Origin: an uncultured Bacteroidales bacterium
Lineage (GTDB): Bacteria; Bacteroidota; Bacteroidia; Bacteroidales; Paludibacteraceae
Direction: 5' to 3'
Length of the DNA stretch: 64,000 nucleotides
Assembly: GCA_900318245.1 (NCBI GenBank)
Contig: ONJT01000006.1
Coordinates: forward strand, 1-64,000
Part shown: positions 17,325 to 26,342 of the stretch, in pieces
Position numbering within the stretch: the stretch's first letter is position 1
Layout of the letters: every line of letters starts with the position of its first letter
Made by a program: the position numbers and the translations under genes
Notes under the pieces: generated by a model
The model's database searches: none
Told to the model about the DNA's origin: nothing
Seen by the model: only the letters and a program-made list of their open reading frames with translations

Positions 17325-17358
17325 CGATATACCGACATACCGGTATAACGTTATTTCG
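17325..17358 (+). repeat. Dispersed CGGTATNCCG repeat in the recA leader
   Basis: CGATATACCGACATACCGG then TATAACGTTATTTCG, in the 5' untranslated region of recA. Confidence 0.65.
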
Positions 17359-17380
17359 AAACGATTAAAACTACTATATT

Positions 17381-18424
17381 ATGGCAGAAAACAAGCAACC
17401 CTCTGCAGAGAAGCTGAAAGCGCTGCAGGCAGCGATGGCGAAGATCGATAAGAACTTCGGCAAGGGCGCTATCATGAAGTTAGGCGACGAGAATATCGAG
17501 AACGTAGCCGTGATTCCTACCGGCAGTATCGGTTTGAACCTTGCGTTAGGTGTAGGCGGTTATCCGAAGGGACGTATCATCGAGATCTACGGTCCGGAAT
17601 CGTCCGGTAAAACCACCTTGGCTATTCACGCGATGGCGGAGGTGCAGAAGCAGGGCGGCATTGCTGCCATCATCGATGCGGAGCACGCCTTCGACCGCTT
17701 CTATGCAGAGAAACTGGGTGTGAACATCAACGATCTGCTTATTGCGCAGCCGGATAGCGGTGAGCAAGCGCTCGATATCGCGGACGAGTTGATTCGTTCT
17801 GCAGCAGTGGACCTCATCGTCATCGACTCTGTGGCAGCACTGACGCCGAAGGCAGAGATCGCCGGTGATATGGGTGATAATAAAGTGGGTCTGCAGGCGC
17901 GTCTGATGAGTCAGGCGTTGCGTAAGATGACCGCATCGGTAAACAAGACCGGCACTACCGTCATCTTCATCAACCAGTTGCGCGAGAAGATCGGCGTGAT
18001 GTTCGGTAACCCTGAAACGACCACCGGCGGTAATGCGCTGAAGTTCTACGCTTCCGTTCGTCTCGACATCCGGCGTACGGGTCAGATCAAGGACGGCGAG
18101 CAGATCAAGGGAAACCAAGTGCGCGTGAAGGTGGTGAAGAACAAAGTGGCGCCTCCGTTCAAGAAAGCAGAGTTTGACCTGATGTTCAACGAAGGTATCT
18201 CCCGCGTAGGCGAGATTCTGGATTTTGCAGTAGCTACCGAGATCATCAAGAAGAGCGGTTCGTTCTTCAGTTACGGCGATACCAAATTGGGTCAAGGACG
18301 CGACAATGTGAAGGCAGTGCTGGCTGACAACCCCGACCTCTGCGACGAACTGGAAGCTAAGGTGACCGAGAAGGTAAAAGAATTGGGTCTGGAAGTCGTA
18401 CTGGCCAAGTTGGCGAAGGGCTAA
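17381..18424 (+). CDS. recA: Recombinase RecA
   Basis: 347 residues. Forms filaments on single-stranded DNA for homologous recombination and the SOS response. Seen: Walker [23 protein letters not shown]-like strand GRIIEIYG, Walker [17 protein letters not shown], loop L1/L2 region ([40 protein letters not shown]) and the C-terminal domain ([14 protein letters not shown]). The acidic tail is short, ending LAKLAKG. It has its own promoter and is followed after 6 bases by an FAD protein. Confidence 0.98.
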   Translation: MAENKQPSAEKLKALQAAMAKIDKNFGKGAIMKLGDENIENVAVIPTGSIGLNLALGVGGYPKGRIIEIYGPESSGKTTLAIHAMAEVQKQGGIAAIIDAEHAFDRFYAEKLGVNINDLLIAQPDSGEQALDIADELIRSAAVDLIVIDSVAALTPKAEIAGDMGDNKVGLQARLMSQALRKMTASVNKTGTTVIFINQLREKIGVMFGNPETTTGGNALKFYASVRLDIRRTGQIKDGEQIKGNQVRVKVVKNKVAPPFKKAEFDLMFNEGISRVGEILDFAVATEIIKKSGSFFSYGDTKLGQGRDNVKAVLADNPDLCDELEAKVTEKVKELGLEVVLAKLAKG

Positions 18425-18430
18425 TAGCTA

Positions 18431-19933
18431 ATGGCGGAAAGCCAATACATATTTTCCCCGCGTGAGGCGCACGAAGCGGAGCAACAATGGCGGGTAGTGA
18501 AACGTTCAGTAGATGCACGGCAGCGAGAGTTGCGCGTGCATCTTACTGTTTTGACGGACGAGCAAGGACAGCCCATCGCCAAAGATGCACCGATACCGCT
18601 GTATGCACCGCCCGTATTCCGAGACGTCCATAATGCTAAGCGCTCGGTGATCATCATCGGCGCAGGTCCGGCCGGACTTTTTGCGGCGCTGACGCTGCTG
18701 GAGCACGGGATTAAACCAATTATCTACGAACGCGGCAAGGAGGTGAGCGAGCGGAAACGCGATATCGCGCTCTTGAACCGAAATGAAGGCCTGAATCCCG
18801 AATCAAACTATTGTTTCGGCGAAGGTGGGGCGGGTACGTTCTCGGACGGAAAACTCTTCTCGCGCTCCAAGAAACGCGGCAACATGCAGCGGGTGATGGA
18901 GCTGTTCCATTATTTCGGCGCACCCGACACGGTGCTCTATGAAGCGCACGCGCATATCGGTAGCGACAAACTGCCGGGCATCATCAAGCGGATGCGCGAA
19001 TGTATTCTGGAGCACGGCGGGGAGATACATTTTGAAACTAAAATAGATTCCCTTACACCATACACCGTACACCATACTCCCATCATCCTCGCGATCGGTC
19101 ATTCGGCGCACGACACCTATCGGATTTTGGCAAAGGAAGGCGTAGCACTGGAGACAAAGGGTTTTGCGATGGGCGTTCGCGCGGAGCATCCGCAGGCGCT
19201 GATCAATAAACTGATGTATTTCAAAGGTCGAGATATCGATATCTCGGGATCCCGATATACCGAAACGATCTCTTATGTGGGCAACGCCTCCTACAGTCTC
19301 GTGACGCAGGTCGATGGGCGCGGGGTGTATTCGTTCTGTATGTGTCCCGGCGGACATATCGTTCCGGCGGGAAGTGAAGCAGGTAGTTGCGTAGTGAACG
19401 GCATGTCGGCTTCGCACCGCAATTCGCCGTACGCGAACAGCGGCATGGTGGTGCAGATCAATCCGGAGGATATAGAAGGAGCGGATCCGCTGCGGGGATT
19501 GGAGTTTCAGGAGACATTAGAACGCTTAGCGTTTGAGCATGGTGGTCCGCAGGCACAGGCACCTGCACAGCGGATGCGGGATTTCGTAGAAGGTAAAGCA
19601 TCGAAAGACCTGCCGGCATGCAGTTATTTACCGGGACTTGTGGCGAGTCGGTTAGACCAGTGGTTGCCGGCGCATATCGGTCCGCGGTTGCAGCAGGGTT
19701 TTCGGGACTTTGACCGCAAGTATCCGGGCTTCCTGACGAACGAGGCGGTGATAGTAGGTGTGGAGAGTCGCAGCAGCAGTGCGGTGCGTATCCCGAGAGA
19801 TCCAGAGACATTACAATCGGTGAGCACTCCCCTGCTCTACCCCTGCGGCGAAGGAGCAGGATATGCCGGCGGCATCACCAGTTCAGCACTCGACGGTATC
19901 AACGCAGCACTGAAGATCGCCGGATTGGCATGA
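18431..19933 (+). CDS. FAD-dependent dehydrogenase, COG2509 type
   Basis: 500 residues. Rossmann FAD motif VIIIGAGPAGLFAALTLLEH near residue 75, then FGEGGAGTFSDGKLFSRS and the C-terminal PCGEGAGYAGGITSSALDGI that binds the flavin. This matches COG2509 (uncharacterised FAD-dependent dehydrogenases), often found near core genes in Bacteroidota; substrate unknown. Two repeat-derived segments sit in frame: 19052-19079 (encoding about LTPYTVHHTP) and 19230-19263 (encoding DIDISGSRYTE). Both may be surface insertions tolerated by the fold. Confidence 0.88.
   Translation: MAESQYIFSPREAHEAEQQWRVVKRSVDARQRELRVHLTVLTDEQGQPIAKDAPIPLYAPPVFRDVHNAKRSVIIIGAGPAGLFAALTLLEHGIKPIIYERGKEVSERKRDIALLNRNEGLNPESNYCFGEGGAGTFSDGKLFSRSKKRGNMQRVMELFHYFGAPDTVLYEAHAHIGSDKLPGIIKRMRECILEHGGEIHFETKIDSLTPYTVHHTPIILAIGHSAHDTYRILAKEGVALETKGFAMGVRAEHPQALINKLMYFKGRDIDISGSRYTETISYVGNASYSLVTQVDGRGVYSFCMCPGGHIVPAGSEAGSCVVNGMSASHRNSPYANSGMVVQINPEDIEGADPLRGLEFQETLERLAFEHGGPQAQAPAQRMRDFVEGKASKDLPACSYLPGLVASRLDQWLPAHIGPRLQQGFRDFDRKYPGFLTNEAVIVGVESRSSSAVRIPRDPETLQSVSTPLLYPCGEGAGYAGGITSSALDGINAALKIAGLA
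19052..19079 (+). repeat. TACACCATACACC repeat within the FAD protein gene
   Basis: CTTACACCATACACCGTAC then ACCATACTCC; reverse complement of the GTGTAtaGTGTA type filler seen at 5963-5993. Confidence 0.55.
19230..19263 (+). repeat. Dispersed CGGTATNCCG repeat in frame in the FAD protein gene
   Basis: GATATCGATATCTCGGGATC then CCGATATACCGA, a palindromic copy translated as DIDISGSRYTE. Confidence 0.6.
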
Positions 19934-19989
19934 TTATTGAGGATTCAGTATTCAGAAGTCAGCTATCAGATTTTTAAAAATATATTCTT

Positions 19990-21486
19990 ATGAAAAAGAT
20001 TCTACTCTCTGCCCTCTTTCTGGGCGCAGCGCTGAGTATGAGCGCGCAAAGCAAGTACGACAAGTACTACGTCGATCTGCCGATTGAGATCGAGCACGTG
20101 CAGGAAGTGAAGTTCCCTGCTACAGCGGTGAACATCGCCCAATATGGCGCGGTGCCTGACGGCAAGACCGATTGTACGGAGGCGTTCAACAAAGCCATCA
20201 AAGAACTCAGCAAGAACGGCGGTGGACACGTCATCGTGCCGCGCGGCGTATGGAAAACAGGTCCTATTCAGATGCGGAGTAACATCGATCTCCATTTGAG
20301 CAAAGGCGCTACTATTCTGGGTTCGGAGAACAAAGAGTTGTACGTTCAGAAAAATGATAGCCTGCGCGACGGAAGCAAAAAATGTAACGCGCTTATCTAC
20401 GGATCCAAACTCGAGAACGTAGGTATCACCGGTAAAGGTGTGATTGATGGTCAGGGATTTATCTGGCGTCCGATCAAAGAGAAGAAAGTGGTACGCGACG
20501 GCAAGTTGCCTGAGGTGTGGGAAGAGGCGCTGGCCTTGGGCGGTACGCTTAGGCAAGACGACAAGACGTATCGTCTCTGGTATCCGTTCAACCTCAATCC
20601 GGAGTTAGGCATTCCTAATATTGCCGCTACAGCGGAGATTCAAGAGAAGATGCGTCCGCACTTGGTCAATATCACGGACACGAAGAATCTGGTTGTAGAA
20701 GGCGTGACATTGCGCAACAGCCCGAAGTTCCACCTCGTGCCGACGCGTATCCAGAACCTGATTATCGAGAATGTGACGATTGACTGCCCGTGGTGGGCAC
20801 AAAACGGCGATGCCATGGACCCGGGTAACATACAAGTGGCGCTTATTGCCGGCTGCCATGTGAGTGCAGGTGATGATGGTATATGTATGAAAGGCGGCGT
20901 AGGTCAGAAAGGTGTTGAAGCCGGTCCGCAACGCGACTTCCTTATCTGCAACGACACGGTCTATCGTGCGCACGGCGGCTTCGTCATCGGTTCTGAGTTC
21001 TGCGGCGGTATGCAGCGTCTAATTGTGAAAGATTGTATGTTCGACGGAACGGATATCGGTTGCCGTTTCAAATCGGCTCCGGGCCGTGGCGGTTGGTGCG
21101 AAGATATCTACTGCATCAACATCGTGATGAAGGATATCCGCGAGTCCGCATTCTTCTTTGAGTCGGGTTATGCCGATCGTGCAGCCGGGGGCCGCGGCGC
21201 TACGGATAGCGACGACAAGAGTAAGTTCTTCCCTGATTGGAGCAATTTCACATTCCGCAATATCACTTGCGTCAATGCTCAGAAAGCGGTGGATATCACT
21301 GGCCTGAAGGGTAAGCCTGTGCACGACTTGCTGTTCGACGGCGTGAGCTGGTACGGTACGCGCGAAGGAATGAGTATCGACTATGCCGAGAAGATCACCT
21401 TCCAGAACTGCACCATTACCCCGCAGAAAGAGAACACGATCAAGCATAGTTCGGACATCAAGTGGAACGGCAAGCCGCTGGAGTAA
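19990..21486 (+). CDS. Glycoside hydrolase family 28 (polygalacturonase-like)
   Basis: 498 residues with a signal peptide (MKKILLSALFLGAALSMSAQ). It opens with the pectate-lyase-3-type start (VNIAQYGAVPDGKTDCTEAF) and continues as a right-handed parallel beta-helix. GH28 active-site motifs are present in variant form: WWAQNGDAMDPGN (NTD-type Asp), SAGDDGICMKGG (the DD pair), AHGGFVIGSE (GHG-type His) and CRFKSAPGRGG (RIK-type). It hydrolyses galacturonan or related pectin glycosides; exact bond unknown. It sits beside a PL1 lyase and SusCD, so it belongs to a pectin-use locus although on the opposite strand. Confidence 0.92.
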   Translation: MKKILLSALFLGAALSMSAQSKYDKYYVDLPIEIEHVQEVKFPATAVNIAQYGAVPDGKTDCTEAFNKAIKELSKNGGGHVIVPRGVWKTGPIQMRSNIDLHLSKGATILGSENKELYVQKNDSLRDGSKKCNALIYGSKLENVGITGKGVIDGQGFIWRPIKEKKVVRDGKLPEVWEEALALGGTLRQDDKTYRLWYPFNLNPELGIPNIAATAEIQEKMRPHLVNITDTKNLVVEGVTLRNSPKFHLVPTRIQNLIIENVTIDCPWWAQNGDAMDPGNIQVALIAGCHVSAGDDGICMKGGVGQKGVEAGPQRDFLICNDTVYRAHGGFVIGSEFCGGMQRLIVKDCMFDGTDIGCRFKSAPGRGGWCEDIYCINIVMKDIRESAFFFESGYADRAAGGRGATDSDDKSKFFPDWSNFTFRNITCVNAQKAVDITGLKGKPVHDLLFDGVSWYGTREGMSIDYAEKITFQNCTITPQKENTIKHSSDIKWNGKPLE

Positions 21487-21611
21487 GGGAAGACGTTAGG
21501 CTGACGTTAGAGTGATCTAGGACTAAGCAGCCTTTGAGCACCCTTTCAGCATCCATTGAGCACCCTTTGGGATTAGGTGGAAACCAGGTGGAACAAAGGA
21601 AAATATCAGCA

Positions 21612-21645
21612 ACAAAATAGGCTCGCACGTGCGAGCCTATTTTGT
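21612..21645. terminator. Bidirectional terminator between convergent genes
   Basis: Perfect 34-base palindrome, arm ACAAAATAGGCTCGCAC, centre GCACGTGC, flanked by AT-rich sequence. It lies between the GH28 gene (+) and the duplicated secreted protein gene (-). The spacer before it (21487-21600) holds two TTGAGCACCCTTT copies but no gene. Confidence 0.85.
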
Positions 21646-21668
21646 TTTAAGTTGTAGTTCTTCTCAGA

Positions 21669-22781
21669 TTAGAGAGCGATCTCTGCACCGAGGAGGTTGA
21701 AGAAGCGGTCACCCTTCTTAACTACTACTTGGCCGTTGTGGATGAACTTAACAGCTTTGGTAGTCTCCTCAAAGATGTTCTCAACACCCTGAGTAGCAGC
21801 CGGCTGAATAGCTTGGAATTTCGGTTTGGTAGAAACGGTCTTCAGAACGATACCATCCTGAGCTGCGGTAAGGATATTCTCACCAGCTGCAAAGTCTTGC
21901 GATGCGCCGTCAACCAATACTCCTGCACAAGCCTCAGTCAATACGATACGAACTTTCTCACCTGCCTTAGCCGGAATACGAATCTCGCGATCCTTACCGT
22001 TCGGTTGGATGTAAGTTCCGTAGGTCTTGTATGCGGTTGCGCCATCAGCAGAGTTGGTGTAAGCGAATTGAACACCGCCGAAAGTGAACGAACCCTCTTG
22101 ACCACCAGCTACGAGGTTAGCGCTATATTTACCAGCAGAGGTCTCTACAAACTCAATGTTAACGAGGTTTTTAGCTAAACCTGCTGCAATCTGCTCACCA
22201 AGAGCTTGTGTTTCAGCAGAGAAACCATCAAAGGAACCTGGTACTACGGGGTCATCGCCACCGCCGCCGCCTTCACCGCCTTCAGACGGAAGAATAGCTT
22301 GGAATTTCGGTTTGGTAGAAACGGTCTTCAGAACGATACCGTCTTTCGTTGCGGTCAAAATATTGTCACCGGCAACCAAATCGGTAGAAACTTCGTCAAC
22401 CAACACGCCTGCGCAAGCCTCAGAAAGGACAATATTTACAGATTCACCTGCCTTAGCCGGGATGCGAATCTCGCGATCCTTACCATTCGGCTGGATGTAA
22501 GTTCCGTAGGTCTTGTAAGCGGTTGCGCCATCAGCAGAGTTGGTGTAAGCGAATTGAACACCGCCGAACTTAAACGAACCCTCTTGACCACCGGTAACGA
22601 GGTTTACGCTGTACTTGCCTTCAGAAGTTTGATCGAATACAACGTTTACGAGATCTGTAGCTAAGCCTGCTGCAATCTGCTCGCCAAGAGCTGTGGTACG
22701 AGCGTCAAAACCAGTAAACGAAGCTGCATTCATACTCAAAGCAGCTACTGCAGCTGCTGCAAAGAGGAAAAATTTCTTCAT
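21669..22781 (-). CDS. Secreted protein with two near-identical 150-residue repeats
   Basis: 370 residues with a signal peptide (MKKFFLFAAAAVAALSMNAA). Two units (residues about 21-167 and 185-330) are nearly identical, including FGGVQFAYTNSADGATAYKT and YIQPNGKDREIRIPAKAGE; a Gly/Asp/Pro linker (GGEGGGGGDDPVVPG) joins them. Each unit looks like a beta-sandwich, possibly carbohydrate-binding. The C-terminus (KAVKFIHNGQVVVKKGDRFF, then NLLGAEIAL) resembles the tail of the two giant proteins and short type-IX-style sorting tails. Family unknown. It has its own leader; association with the pectin genes is by position only. Confidence 0.7.
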   Translation of the reverse strand: MKKFFLFAAAAVAALSMNAASFTGFDARTTALGEQIAAGLATDLVNVVFDQTSEGKYSVNLVTGGQEGSFKFGGVQFAYTNSADGATAYKTYGTYIQPNGKDREIRIPAKAGESVNIVLSEACAGVLVDEVSTDLVAGDNILTATKDGIVLKTVSTKPKFQAILPSEGGEGGGGGDDPVVPGSFDGFSAETQALGEQIAAGLAKNLVNIEFVETSAGKYSANLVAGGQEGSFTFGGVQFAYTNSADGATAYKTYGTYIQPNGKDREIRIPAKAGEKVRIVLTEACAGVLVDGASQDFAAGENILTAAQDGIVLKTVSTKPKFQAIQPAATQGVENIFEETTKAVKFIHNGQVVVKKGDRFFNLLGAEIAL

Positions 22782-22843
22782 AATGCTTTTGATTTTAAAT
22801 TGTTAATATTTGGGTTAATTGTTTTGCTTTTACAAATACGCCG

Positions 22844-22851
22844 CAAAATTA
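22844..22851 (-). promoter_or_regulatory. -7 element of the duplicated secreted protein gene
   Basis: TAATTTTG on the - strand, 63 bases upstream of the start codon. A clear -33 TTG is not visible. A hairpin CTACATTTT-GCTG-AAAAATGTAG (22875-22897) lies just upstream and may end the pectate lyase transcript. Confidence 0.5.
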
Positions 22852-22921
22852 CTACATTTTTTTTATATGTCTAACTACATTTTGCTGAAAAATGTAGATT
22901 TTTTGACGTTTTGTATATACC

Positions 22922-24373
22922 TTAATATAAATGTGCTACAATGTCATTTAGATATACCTCCAAATTGAGGTAGGGCTTGCTCAATGTAGTGGCTCTGGCA
23001 TCTTTCGGGTCCTCGGGATCTAAGCCATGCAATGTCTCCCACTCGTTTGGCATACCATCTTTATCAGTATCTAACGAGAAGTCTTTTGTCCCCTTGTATT
23101 CAGGCCATCCGCCTACATCTGCGGGCGTATCAATCAATCCGCCGGTCGAGCCATTGGAGCCTTCGTAGGTATAGTTACCGTTCTTCACCTCATTGATAAT
23201 ACGCGCATCTACAGCATCGCGTTTCAGCGAGCACCCCACTTTCGCCAGCACGGCGTCAAAAGCCTGCTGCGCCGTTTGCTCATTTTTCATGCAGTAGTCG
23301 AATGTAAATCGCGCATCGGATTTACATTGCTCCTTTTTACTGCTCTCATCAGGATACACACCGGACCAGTTATCTGCCGTCACGGTTGATGAACTATACA
23401 TGGTATTATTGACCACATAGAACTTACCCGGAACAACACTGCTTCCGCAGTTGCCGCATTTGGTAGTCGGATTCAGCAGCCGAGCCTTGACTCCGGATTT
23501 CGTAGCCGGTCCCGGCTTATAATAGTTGGCAATAAAATTATACTGTCTTTGATTGCCGGAAGACTTTCTTGACTCACCGCCATATGCAGAGTTGCCTCCC
23601 CAGTTATAGACTACGTTATTAATAAAATCCGTTGGGGCTACATTCGCTTCGGTCACATAATCATGGTCGAAACGCGGCATACGGCTACTATGATGCGCGA
23701 GCAGGTTATGATGGAATGACGTGTTCTTGCCGCCCCAAATGCCTGCATAGCCGTGGGCACCTTTTGCATGGACGGAGTTGTTGAGCGATTCGGATACGAC
23801 ACAATATTGCACGGTCGCATTCTCCACACCATAGATAGAGAGACATTCATCCGTGCTCCATGAGCAGGAACAATGGTCGATAATGATATTGCTATGCCCC
23901 TTTTCTATCGTTAATGCATCCGCTTCACGCCCATTCAAATCCCCCATCCGGAAACGCAAAAAACGTATAATCACATTGTTGGCACGCACAAGAAGCGGGT
24001 AGCCGGAGAGGCATATACCATCCCCGGGAGCTGACTGTCCTAAAATAGTTACACTACCGGAGCGAATTGACAAATCTCCTTTCAGGTCAATGCGTCCGGA
24101 TACATTAAATACGATGATTCGTTTTCCGGTAGTTTGGATTCCATAACGAAGAGTACCTATCTTGGGGTCCACTATATCGTCCTCAAGCGAATTAACCACG
24201 TATATGCTTCCACCCTGTCCGCCTGTTGTATAACGGCCACCACCATCTGCTCCCGGGAAGGCGATTACCTTTCCGGCAGGAGGAGTTGGTCCATCTCCGG
24301 AATCTTGGCATGTTACCAAGATTCCGGGGACGAATACCAGCAAGAACAGGATTTTTCTAATATCCGTAGTCAT
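22922..24373 (-). CDS. Polysaccharide lyase family 1 (pectate lyase), lipoprotein
   Basis: 483 residues from ATG 24373; this start overlaps the susD stop by 17 bases and gives a lipoprotein signal (KILFLLVFVPGILVTCQD, Cys at about residue 22). The beta-helix starts at AFPGADGGGRYTTGGQGG, the family's usual first strand, and contains NVIIRFLRFRMGD, SNIIIDHCSCSWSTDE and HHNLLAHHSSRMPR, typical of bacterial PL1. A C-terminal Ca-binding-like segment DTDKDGMPNEWE follows. It cleaves galacturonan by beta-elimination, probably on the cell surface. Last gene of the susC-susD operon. Confidence 0.92.
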   Translation of the reverse strand: MTTDIRKILFLLVFVPGILVTCQDSGDGPTPPAGKVIAFPGADGGGRYTTGGQGGSIYVVNSLEDDIVDPKIGTLRYGIQTTGKRIIVFNVSGRIDLKGDLSIRSGSVTILGQSAPGDGICLSGYPLLVRANNVIIRFLRFRMGDLNGREADALTIEKGHSNIIIDHCSCSWSTDECLSIYGVENATVQYCVVSESLNNSVHAKGAHGYAGIWGGKNTSFHHNLLAHHSSRMPRFDHDYVTEANVAPTDFINNVVYNWGGNSAYGGESRKSSGNQRQYNFIANYYKPGPATKSGVKARLLNPTTKCGNCGSSVVPGKFYVVNNTMYSSSTVTADNWSGVYPDESSKKEQCKSDARFTFDYCMKNEQTAQQAFDAVLAKVGCSLKRDAVDARIINEVKNGNYTYEGSNGSTGGLIDTPADVGGWPEYKGTKDFSLDTDKDGMPNEWETLHGLDPEDPKDARATTLSKPYLNLEVYLNDIVAHLY

Positions 24374-26321
24374 TATAGAGGTTGAAGTTTGCACCTAAGA
24401 TGATATTAAAGATTGGCCAATATTGACGTGCCTCCAATTGTTCCTTTGTCAAATCTGCATCAAAGATACGATGACCGTACTTTGCTTTCATGCTGGCAGC
24501 AGGAGCACCATTGCTAATATAGGCATCGCTCTTCACCCATCCTCCGGTTTCGCTACCATCAACATATCCGTTAGGTACGCCATTCTCGCCTAACTGGAGA
24601 CCATATATCTGCTCAATGCGGTAAGCAGTAGAGCCATCTTTTGTTACCGCGTTGGTGGTGGCATATTTTACATAGATAGCATCCGATAATTTGCCTTCAT
24701 ACGGAGTTCCGGTAAAATCAATCTTACCATTGGTCACGTGTGTGAAGTTTGCAATGTCTTCTTGGGCCGCCCATAACTTATCAGCGAATACGCCCCATCG
24801 CATTAAGTCATATTTACGGATAAATTCGCCGCCGAACTCCCATGCACGCTCTTGCATCATGTTCTCCATTGTCAGTGGTTTGGAGGGAAGTCCTGCACGC
24901 GCACGTACCTTATCAAATAGCGATTGCGCCCCAAGATTATCCGGTCGTGTCGGTTTTACTCCGCATACACTACCGATAGCAGCCTCAGCGTACATCAGCA
25001 GCACATCAGCAAAACGCATCTGCGGGATATTGATACCATCCTCGTCTCCGGCTGTTGTAAAGATCATCCATTCCTGACGATACTTACCGAAGTAGTTCTT
25101 TACTATCTTTTCCGGACTCTGGTAAAGCACGCTGCCGGATGTTCCCTCAATCTTGGAATCAGCGTCATACGCCCATTCTCCCGGACTCAAAGTAACCCAT
25201 TTGCGTTTATCCCCCTGTTCAAAGGAGAAGACATAGGAAGGAGTAGCCACAATCTTCGCATTGGATTTCGAAGCGGTGGTCATTCCTTTGAGTAAGTTCG
25301 AAGCTATTGCGGTCTTGTTTACATAAGCACCCATACGGTTCATGAACTGGCCGCGGGTTCCGTCAGCAAACGGTATCTCCCAAAGACTCTCGGATTGATT
25401 GTAATCCGTTACGCTGGCGGAAACGGCTTTGAAGACATCCTGATAGTTGTCCAGCAGTTTGGAATAGCCGTCGGCTTTGATCACTTCTTCGCATGCCCAC
25501 ATGGCTTCGTTCAGCAACTCTATGCGTTTGCTCTCGTCCACGTTGAAATCCACTTTCCAAGCACTTCCTTTTTCCATTTGCAGAGGACGTAGTGCCTTGC
25601 CGGCATACACCAGGTCGATACGCGCCAGAAGTCCCAAAGCGAACTCACGGTTCATACGCTCCACCGTTGCTTTTTTGATAAGCGAGGGAACTATACTCGG
25701 ACATTCAGCGGCATTCGGCATCAACTGAGCCGCATGTTTCAAATCGACACGCAGTTTCTCAAATACAAGATTACGATCCACTTTCTTCGGATAAATAGAC
25801 GCATCCGTTCCGTCCATCGGGGCGAACATATACGGGATATCACCCCATAATTTGAGCATTTCATAAGTCATCCATGCGCGAAGTGTCAACGCCTCTCCAT
25901 AGAGATAACGGAAGGTGGCTTTCGTAGTATCCGAACCATGCTCGATACCGTTGATAGCTACATTGGCACGCTCAATGCCGACCGTTAAATACGCCCACGG
26001 ATTCTTGTCCTTCACGTTCAAATCCGTATGTCCTGCGCTTGTCATCGAATACACTGCATAATCCGGTGTAGGCGATGAAGAACTTGGGGCATAGAATTCG
26101 ATGTCAGTTCCGGGCATTACCCACGGACCACCTAAACGTGAACGATAGGAGTTCTGCTCGCCCAAAATAGCATATATTCCTGCTATTACTTGCTCAGTCT
26201 GCTCATCGGAAGCAAAAATCTGAGAGTCCATAGAAGAGGGCGAGTTGTTGGAGAAGAAATCATCACAACCGGTGCAAAGCACTGCCACACCCATCATGAT
26301 ATAACTAATATACTTTTTCAT
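24357..26321 (-). CDS. SusD/RagB family glycan-binding lipoprotein
   Basis: 654 residues. Lipoprotein signal MKKYISYIMMGVAVLCTGCD (lipobox CTGC). Helical TPR-like core with the SusD features AYLTVGIERANVAINGIEHG, LYGEALTLRAWMTYEMLKLW, GDIPYM near residue 160, and MRFADVLLMYAEAA plus AWEFGGEFIRKYDLMRWG near the C-terminus. It caps the SusC barrel and presents oligosaccharides to it. It is 21 bases downstream of susC; the adjacent PL1 gene suggests a pectic substrate. Confidence 0.96.
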   Translation of the reverse strand: MKKYISYIMMGVAVLCTGCDDFFSNNSPSSMDSQIFASDEQTEQVIAGIYAILGEQNSYRSRLGGPWVMPGTDIEFYAPSSSSPTPDYAVYSMTSAGHTDLNVKDKNPWAYLTVGIERANVAINGIEHGSDTTKATFRYLYGEALTLRAWMTYEMLKLWGDIPYMFAPMDGTDASIYPKKVDRNLVFEKLRVDLKHAAQLMPNAAECPSIVPSLIKKATVERMNREFALGLLARIDLVYAGKALRPLQMEKGSAWKVDFNVDESKRIELLNEAMWACEEVIKADGYSKLLDNYQDVFKAVSASVTDYNQSESLWEIPFADGTRGQFMNRMGAYVNKTAIASNLLKGMTTASKSNAKIVATPSYVFSFEQGDKRKWVTLSPGEWAYDADSKIEGTSGSVLYQSPEKIVKNYFGKYRQEWMIFTTAGDEDGINIPQMRFADVLLMYAEAAIGSVCGVKPTRPDNLGAQSLFDKVRARAGLPSKPLTMENMMQERAWEFGGEFIRKYDLMRWGVFADKLWAAQEDIANFTHVTNGKIDFTGTPYEGKLSDAIYVKYATTNAVTKDGSTAYRIEQIYGLQLGENGVPNGYVDGSETGGWVKSDAYISNGAPAASMKAKYGHRIFDADLTKEQLEARQYWPIFNIILGANFNLYNDYGY

Positions 26322-26342
26322 TGCTGTATAATTTTTTACGAT

